Shown here piece after piece: positions 1-3,945 of a DNA stretch of 6,281 nt (positions are counted from its first letter, which is position 1; each line of letters opens with the position of its first letter). The stretch lies in the NCBI GenBank assembly GCA_023422975.1, contig JAFAGF010000133.1, positions 1 through 6,281 of the forward strand, read 5' to 3'. Below the pieces are notes generated by a model, which did not search any database, was not told where the DNA came from, and was given only the letters and a program-made list of their open reading frames with translations. Both the position numbers and the translations under genes were made by a program. This DNA is from Pseudomonadota bacterium. Lineage in GTDB: Bacteria; Pseudomonadota; Gammaproteobacteria; Burkholderiales; Burkholderiaceae_C.

Positions 1-681
1 GTGCAAGATGCCAGCGGTGCATCCGTCACGATCGCGCTGCCCATGGATGGCTCTGCGCTGCCACAACACCAATTGCTGCGTTTTCAAGTTGAAGGTTGGA
101 TCAAAGGCATGCAATACCATGCCCAGGCAGAGCTGGAGTGGCATACCGAGGGTGCACGTTATCAAGCACGGCAGCGCATTAGCGCGTTTCTACTGGGCTC
201 CATGGAGCAAACCAGCGCAGGGCTGCTGACACCGCAGGGGCTACAGCCCCAGGTATTTACCGACCGTCGCTTTGCCAAAAAACGCACGGTTGCCTTGGAC
301 TGGAAGGCCTACCAGGCCTCGTTCACCCCTGCACGCCCAGCCACGCCGATTGGGCCTGGCACCCAAGACCGCCTGAGCGTTTTTTTGCAATTAGCAGCCA
401 TCTTGCAAAGCACGCCAGACCTGCGCGCAGCCGGCACCCGCATCACGATTCCCACCCTCGGGTCGCGCCGCATGCAGCTATGGACTTTTGAAGTACAGGC
501 ACCGGAAATACTGAGCTTGCCCGGTGGTGCCAGCCCTACGCTGCGCCTGCGGCGTATCCCTCAAACCGGTGATGCGGAGCAAGCGCTGCTGTGGCTCCAT
601 GCCACGCAAGGCTATGCACCTGTACGCATTCATCTGGAAGAGTCCAACGGCGACGTGATGGACTTTGTGCGAAAAGACTGA
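1..681 (+). CDS. DUF3108 domain protein, C-terminal part (5' end outside window)
   Basis: The reading frame is open from the first base and ends with TGA at 679-681. The GTG at position 1 is probably not the real start, because relatives in Burkholderiales usually have an N-terminal membrane or proline-rich region before this domain. The 226 visible residues match the DUF3108 domain: GTQDRLSVF at 120-128, GTRITI at 145-150, WTFEV at 161-165 and GYAPVRI near 204-210. The same blocks occur in the same order in the exported protein at 2608-3417, so the two are paralogues. The alternating, Trp- and Arg-rich pattern suggests a beta-rich envelope protein. The biochemical role of DUF3108 is not established and I do not assign one. 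The stop codon directly abuts the end of the opposing cytochrome gene, with no room for a separate terminator. Confidence 0.85.
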   Translation: MQDASGASVTIALPMDGSALPQHQLLRFQVEGWIKGMQYHAQAELEWHTEGARYQARQRISAFLLGSMEQTSAGLLTPQGLQPQVFTDRRFAKKRTVALDWKAYQASFTPARPATPIGPGTQDRLSVFLQLAAILQSTPDLRAAGTRITIPTLGSRRMQLWTFEVQAPEILSLPGGASPTLRLRRIPQTGDAEQALLWLHATQGYAPVRIHLEESNGDVMDFVRKD

Positions 682-1284
682 TCACAGGCGCCCCAGCATG
701 CGCTGGGCCACGTCATCCTTCAGGCATACCCGGTGCACCAGCACCATCAACGCATGCCCCGCAATGCAAGCCAGCAGCACCCAGCCCAGCAGGCCATGGG
801 CCGCACTGGCGGGAGCCACCATCCACTCCACCTTCTCGCCCGAGCCATCGTTCAAGGGAATCCAGCCAAACCACGCAAAGGGCCGGTTATTGCCCAGCAT
901 GCGCAGTGCCGCCAGCAACGGCACGACGAGCATCAGCAAATACAGCGTCATATGCCCCAGCCATGCAGCAATACCCAGTACCCCAGCGCCATTGGTAGGC
1001 CGCCGACCACTGTTGGCCAGCCCCCAACCAGCACGCACGACAAACAGCACCAGCAGCAGCAAACCCACATGGGCATGTGCCCCTGCCAAAGCGCTGGTGA
1101 GCGCAGCATCACGCCCCAAGCTGACCTTGGCCACCATGCCCGCGAACTGCCATGCCAGCAGTATCGCCATGCCCCAGTGCAGCCAGCGGCTGATGCGACC
1201 ATAGCGCTGCGGCGTATCACGCCACACGTTGGCGGGAATGTGCAAAGCCGCCGGCAGTTGCGGACTCTTGGACACACGAAACAT
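682..1284 (-). CDS. cytochrome b561-type membrane protein (cytochrome b/b6 domain)
   Basis: This 200-residue protein should bind b-type haem in the inner membrane and pass electrons between quinol and a partner. It resembles E. coli CybB in length and layout. Four hydrophobic segments lie at about 34-53, 68-90, 106-129 and 160-184. Histidines sit where the family places haem ligands or neighbours: H36 (LHW), H70/H72, H111 (LGHMTLYLLM), H163 (AHGLLG), H177 and H184. The C-terminus (VHRVCLKDDVAQRML) matches the CybB ending, where a short helix follows the last membrane segment. The frame is open to 1392, but the ATG at 1282-1284 is preferred. It has a strong ribosome site (AGGAGAGGAG, 7 nt away), and the extra 36 upstream residues look unlike the family. 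The gene lies downstream of the FAH-like gene on the same strand with a 161-bp gap, so co-transcription is possible but not shown. The electron donor and acceptor cannot be read from the sequence. Confidence 0.88.
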   Translation of the reverse strand: MFRVSKSPQLPAALHIPANVWRDTPQRYGRISRWLHWGMAILLAWQFAGMVAKVSLGRDAALTSALAGAHAHVGLLLLVLFVVRAGWGLANSGRRPTNGAGVLGIAAWLGHMTLYLLMLVVPLLAALRMLGNNRPFAWFGWIPLNDGSGEKVEWMVAPASAAHGLLGWVLLACIAGHALMVLVHRVCLKDDVAQRMLGRL

Positions 1285-1291
1285 GCGCACG

Positions 1292-1301
1292 CTCCTCTCC
1301 T
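1292..1301 (-). promoter_or_regulatory. ribosome binding site that fixes the cytochrome b561 start
   Basis: Read on the minus strand, AGGAGAGGAG is followed by 7 nt and then the ATG at 1284-1282. It is the best Shine-Dalgarno match near the gene and supports the 200-residue form over the longer open frame reaching 1392. Confidence 0.75.
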
Positions 1302-1392
1302 GGGTATGAAATTTTGCTGCGTGCCACGTTAACAAAGCCCGTAGCCGGCGAACACCCTGTGCAGCAACACTCGTCAGATTCCTGCAACTCAC

Positions 1393-1440
1393 AAAAGAAG
1401 AGCTGCTAGCGCTTACCTAGAAAGCGCCAGAAGGCATTTT
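1393..1440. repeat. intergenic palindromic element, probable dispersed comamonad repeat and 3' hairpin
   Basis: The core is a 6-bp inverted repeat, GCGCTT (1409-1414) and AAGCGC (1422-1427), around the 7-nt loop ACCTAGA. It extends by two more pairs after one mismatch. It is flanked by AAAA at 1393-1396 and TTTT at 1437-1440. The wording (AGAGCTGCTAGCGCTT, loop, AAGCGCCAGAAGGC) resembles a short palindrome that I recall recurring between genes in Comamonadaceae genomes. That link is from memory. It starts 5 bp beyond the FAH-like stop codon. On the minus strand the hairpin is followed by a pyrimidine-rich CTCTTCTTTT stretch, so it could end or stabilise that transcript, though it is a weak terminator by shape. 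No second copy lies in this window. Confidence 0.5.
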
Positions 1441-1445
1441 CACCT

Positions 1446-2471
1446 TTAAGAATCGTCACTCCCATCCCCCTGCGGGGACACAATGGTTTGCTCCATTGCA
1501 CCAAAAATACTGACGCCGTCTTTGTTTTTCATCTCGATGCGCACCGTGTCGCCGAACTGCAAATAGCCGGTGCTTGCGGCCTCGCTTTGCTGCAGCTCCA
1601 TCGCACGCTTTTCTGCAATGCAGTGGTAGCCCTTGGGCCAATCAGTGCGTTTTTCCTTGCCCCGGCCTGTCGTGGCACCCGCATTGCTGACCACACCAGT
1701 GCCCACCACACTGCCCGCATGCACCGTGCGTGTTTTGGCTGCATGGGCAATCAGTTGGCCAAAGTGAAACGCCATGTCTTCGCCCGCCTCGCACATGCCC
1801 ACCTTGCGCCCATTCCAACTGGTGTGCAGCGGCAGATGCACCTTGCCCCCACGCCAGGCATCACCCAGCTCATCCACTGTGACTGCCACCGGGCTAAAGC
1901 CCACGGCAGGCCAGCTTTGCACATTGCTCCATGCATGGGCGGGCGCGCTGGGCATGAGCTGGCGCAAGCTGAAGCTATTGCAAAGCATCAGCATTCGAAT
2001 GCCATGCAGCGCCTGCTCGGGGGATGCCCCCATGGGCACGTCCACAGTGACGGCAGCCAGGCCCGCGCCAAAGTCGATCCCCATCGCCGCACTACCAAAA
2101 ACCACCTCATCACAAGCACCCACCAGGCTATCACCGGCACCTTGGCGCATGGGGGGGTCGGTCACACTCAGCGCCCAATCCGGCTGCGTCAGCGCCAGAT
2201 GGGAAGGATAGGCCGCAGCTTCCACCAACTGGTGGCTGCGCGGCAGTGGTGCCATGCACTGCGAGGTATCCAATGCAAATGCGTGATTGGCCCTGCCCGC
2301 ATTGAGCTGCGTGTACAGATCTTGCAACTGGGGTGCCATAAAGCTCCAGTCGTCCAGCACCTGCTGCATGCGGGAAGCAATGCCTGTGGCGTAGCAGGCC
2401 AGGCGCAGGTCACGCGACACCACAATCAGTTGTCCGTCGCGGGAGCCATCTTTGTAAGTAGCTAGTTTCAT
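1446..2471 (-). CDS. fumarylacetoacetate hydrolase-fold protein, probably catalytically dead
   Basis: This 341-residue protein matches the bacterial FAH-family proteins found in Burkholderiales. It has an N-terminal FAH_N-like segment (about 1-78, MKLATYKDGSRDGQL and ATGIASRMQQVLDDW) followed by the hydrolase fold (about 80-330). Framework blocks are kept: FSPVAVT 192-198, DELGDAWRGG 200-209, WNGRKVGMC 219-227, FHFGQLIAH 235-243, AEKRAMEL 286-293 and FGDTVRIEM 306-314. Family members hydrolyse or decarboxylate acyl-ketoacids using a divalent metal. Here the two metal-binding glutamates of the usual DFEAE block are glycines (G135, G137) and the next metal-binding Asp (ND) is Ser (S166). The Lys of QSKP is Trp (W187), and a loop after H91 is about ten residues short. 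The frame is otherwise clean, so this is not an obvious decayed gene. The ATG start at 2471 fits the family N-terminus, although the ribosome site is weak. Confidence 0.85.
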   Translation of the reverse strand: MKLATYKDGSRDGQLIVVSRDLRLACYATGIASRMQQVLDDWSFMAPQLQDLYTQLNAGRANHAFALDTSQCMAPLPRSHQLVEAAAYPSHLALTQPDWALSVTDPPMRQGAGDSLVGACDEVVFGSAAMGIDFGAGLAAVTVDVPMGASPEQALHGIRMLMLCNSFSLRQLMPSAPAHAWSNVQSWPAVGFSPVAVTVDELGDAWRGGKVHLPLHTSWNGRKVGMCEAGEDMAFHFGQLIAHAAKTRTVHAGSVVGTGVVSNAGATTGRGKEKRTDWPKGYHCIAEKRAMELQQSEAASTGYLQFGDTVRIEMKNKDGVSIFGAMEQTIVSPQGDGSDDS

Positions 2472-2545
2472 GGGCTAAGAGTTGTAGACGCTAAGGCCAT
2501 ACCGCAGCAGCCACAGCGGGCTACTGCCAAAATAGAAGAACTGGG

Positions 2546-2577
2546 GTGGATGGTATGCGCCGCGCATACCTGTCCAC
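2546..2577. promoter_or_regulatory. imperfect palindrome in divergent intergenic region, candidate operator
   Basis: Inner arms GGTATGCGC (2552-2560) and GCGCATACC (2562-2570) are perfectly complementary around one central C. Outer arms GTGGA (2546-2550) and TCCAC (2573-2577) pair after a small bulge (1 nt against 2 nt). It sits between the FAH-like gene (starts at 2471, minus) and the DUF3108 gene (starts at 2608, plus), where a regulator could control both. No T-tract follows on either strand, so it is unlike an intrinsic terminator. A weak minus-strand promoter can be drawn as TTGCGG (2586-2591), 17 nt, TATGCG (2563-2568), with its -10 box inside the palindrome. That promoter is speculative. 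The binding protein is unknown. Confidence 0.45.
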
Positions 2578-2607
2578 GGTGTATCCCGCAAATTCTAAGG
2601 TTCACCT

Positions 2608-3417
2608 ATGCCATCACTCTTTTTCACAGGAGGCGCTGCGTTGCGTTGCGCCTCCGGCAGCTTTGTCTTGGCGCTGGCCCTGAGCACAGGCGTGCTCCAT
2701 GCGCAAACTGCTGCTGCACCCATCGAGGTGCGCAACGCACAAGGCAAGCTGCTTGCCAGCAGCCTAGCTTGGAAAGCGCCCTCTGCTGCGCGCATGCAAT
2801 TTACGGTGCAGGGCAAAATCAAAAACCTGCCTTATCAAACCAAGGCACAGCTCGACTGGCTGCCCCAAGGCCAACGCTATGAAGCATCGCAGGAAGTGCA
2901 AATCCCGGTGCTGGGCAGCCGCCGCCAGGCTAGCGTGGGCACCATTGCGGCAGGTGGCTTGCGACCAGAAATTTTTCTGGACCGGGGTCGCAAAGAACAC
3001 AGCGCCACATTTGATACCCAGGCCAACCAGATTCGCTTTAGCCGTGGCAACACACCCGCACCTTTGGTGCTGGGCACCCAAGACCGCATGAGTGTGTTTT
3101 TCCAGGTCGCCGGCATGCTCGCCGCAGCGCCCAAAGCATACCCGCCGGGCACGCGCATCACGGTACAAGCAGCCAGTACCAGCCGCGTTGCACCCTGGAC
3201 GTTTACGGTGCGCAGCACAGAAAATTTGCAACTCCCTGCAGGACGTATGGCCGCCATCAAGCTAGAGCACAACGCTGACAGCACGGACGCTGACGGCATT
3301 CACTCGGCCATGTGGGTAGCCCCCAGCCTGGGTTATCTGCCGGTGCGCATCCGCATGGTTGAGGATGGTGGCCGTGACGAGCTGGACCTAAAGCTCACGT
3401 CCCACAGCAAACCCTAA
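2608..3417 (+). CDS. exported DUF3108 domain protein
   Basis: This 269-residue protein begins with a hydrophobic stretch (about 18-31, SFVLALALSTGVLH) and a likely signal peptidase site after HA at 31-32, so the mature part probably lies in the periplasm or envelope. The remainder is a DUF3108 domain with GTQDRMSVF at 156-164, GTRITV at 181-186, WTF at 197-199 and GYLPVRI at 242-248. These blocks are shared with the protein ending at 681, so the two are paralogues. Their biochemical function is unknown. Two starts are possible. ATG at 2608 has AAGG (2597-2600) 7 nt upstream. TTG at 2641, in the same frame, has a perfect AGGAGG (2628-2633) 7 nt upstream and would give a shorter signal peptide beginning MRCASGSFV. 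I keep the ATG but consider the choice open. The DUF3567 gene follows on the same strand after 149 bp. Confidence 0.87.
   Translation: MPSLFFTGGAALRCASGSFVLALALSTGVLHAQTAAAPIEVRNAQGKLLASSLAWKAPSAARMQFTVQGKIKNLPYQTKAQLDWLPQGQRYEASQEVQIPVLGSRRQASVGTIAAGGLRPEIFLDRGRKEHSATFDTQANQIRFSRGNTPAPLVLGTQDRMSVFFQVAGMLAAAPKAYPPGTRITVQAASTSRVAPWTFTVRSTENLQLPAGRMAAIKLEHNADSTDADGIHSAMWVAPSLGYLPVRIRMVEDGGRDELDLKLTSHSKP
2628..2633 (+). promoter_or_regulatory. Shine-Dalgarno-like AGGAGG inside the annotated start region of the DUF3108 gene
   Basis: AGGAGG lies 7 nt before an in-frame TTG at 2641, eleven codons after the annotated ATG. If used, the protein would be 258 residues, still with a complete hydrophobic signal segment. 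The site decides between two starts, and sequence alone does not settle it. Confidence 0.4.
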
Positions 3418-3450
3418 GCTCCACTGACGGGGTGTCTGCGCAGGGATTGC

Positions 3451-3465
3451 GTATTCATGGAATAC
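3451..3465. promoter_or_regulatory. short perfect dyad upstream of the DUF3567 gene
   Basis: GTATTC (3451-3456) and GAATAC (3460-3465) are perfect inverted repeats around ATG. The dyad lies about 100 bp upstream of the DUF3567 start and 34 bp past the DUF3108 stop. It could be an operator half-site pair or chance. A palindromic TGCATGCA follows at 3472-3479. I see no convincing -35/-10 promoter pair in this 149-bp gap. Confidence 0.25.
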
Positions 3466-3552
3466 TGACCTTGCATGCATTTCGTCATGCTGCTTGAAAC
3501 TGTCGGCAACGCCTTCATGTGAGGACTTCACAGACGTTGTCAGACAGACAAG

Positions 3553-3560
3553 AAAGGAGG
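3553..3560 (+). promoter_or_regulatory. strong ribosome binding site of the DUF3567 gene
   Basis: AAAGGAGG is followed by 6 nt and the ATG at 3567. It fixes the start of the small protein at MQMLYDSD, the typical family N-terminus, rather than at the in-frame GTG at 3519. Confidence 0.85.
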
Positions 3561-3566
3561 GCCACC

Positions 3567-3863
3567 ATGCAAATGCTTTATGACTCGGATTCTTTTGTGG
3601 TGCTCCATCTCAAGCCCGATTTGGGTTTGCCCACAGAAGTGATGCTGGCCGACGGACAGACTCCCGCCCCTGCACTGCCTCGCCACGGTTTTGAGATTGT
3701 GGACAAGCGCTCCGGCAAAGAGGTCTACCTGGATGGCTCTTGGGCCGAGCTTTTTCAGCAAGTGATTCAATCGTGGCAACGCGAGTCCCCCAGTGAAGAA
3801 GAGGTCGAAGACACCTTGGAGCGCTATGCCCAGTTAGCACAAAACCCAGTGTTGATTCACTAA
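3567..3863 (+). CDS. DUF3567 family small protein
   Basis: This 98-residue, acidic, soluble protein belongs to a small family that I recognise from betaproteobacteria by its start (MQMLYDSD.SFVV), the central HGFEIVDKRSGKEVYLDG block at about 40-57, the SPSEEEVEDTLERYAQL helix at about 74-90 and the ending NPVLIH. It has no signal peptide or membrane segment, so it should be cytoplasmic. Its function is not known. Compared with family members I recall, it carries an insertion at about 18-37 (DLGLPTEVMLADGQTPAPAL), but length varies in the family. The start is chosen at 3567 because of the strong AAAGGAGG site. The in-frame GTG at 3519 would add 16 residues that do not look like the family. 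A strong terminator follows 20 bp after the stop, so the gene ends its transcription unit. Confidence 0.85.
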   Translation: MQMLYDSDSFVVLHLKPDLGLPTEVMLADGQTPAPALPRHGFEIVDKRSGKEVYLDGSWAELFQQVIQSWQRESPSEEEVEDTLERYAQLAQNPVLIH

Positions 3864-3883
3864 GCCGGCATAGACACACCCAT

Positions 3884-3915
3884 AAAAAAGAGGCCTTGCT
3901 GGCCTCTTTTTTTTT
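3884..3915. terminator. bidirectional intrinsic terminator between convergent genes
   Basis: The stem GAGGCC (3890-3895) and GGCCTC (3901-3906) closes the 5-nt loop TTGCT. It is followed by nine T (3907-3915) on the plus strand and preceded by six A (3884-3889), which give a T-tract on the minus strand. It serves the DUF3567 gene ending at 3863 (+) and the PAS-GGDEF-EAL gene ending at 3946 (-). Confidence 0.93.
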
Positions 3916-3945
3916 CATGTGGCAGCCACCCGACACAACCTAGGC

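Noticed and set aside
733..1332. Plus-strand open frame of 199 codons opposite the cytochrome gene
   Set aside because: Its Gln/His/Pro-rich composition mirrors Leu/Trp-rich membrane codons on the other strand, so it is a shadow.
1285..1392. N-terminal extension of the cytochrome b561-type protein to 236 residues
   Set aside because: The extension has no family similarity, and the ATG at 1284 has a strong ribosome site.
1488..2465. Long plus-strand open frame (325 codons) opposite the FAH-like gene
   Set aside because: It lies wholly antisense to a gene with clear family similarity. Its translation is rich in His, Cys and Arg with no recognisable domain, as expected for a shadow frame in GC-rich DNA.
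3537..3551. Small inverted repeat TTGTC/GACAA just before the DUF3567 ribosome site
   Set aside because: Five-bp arms in a CAGAC-rich stretch are easily due to chance. It is not enough to claim a regulatory leader.
3519..3566. Upstream GTG start for the DUF3567 gene
   Set aside because: No good ribosome site precedes it, and the 16 added residues are unlike the family. The ATG at 3567 has AAAGGAGG.
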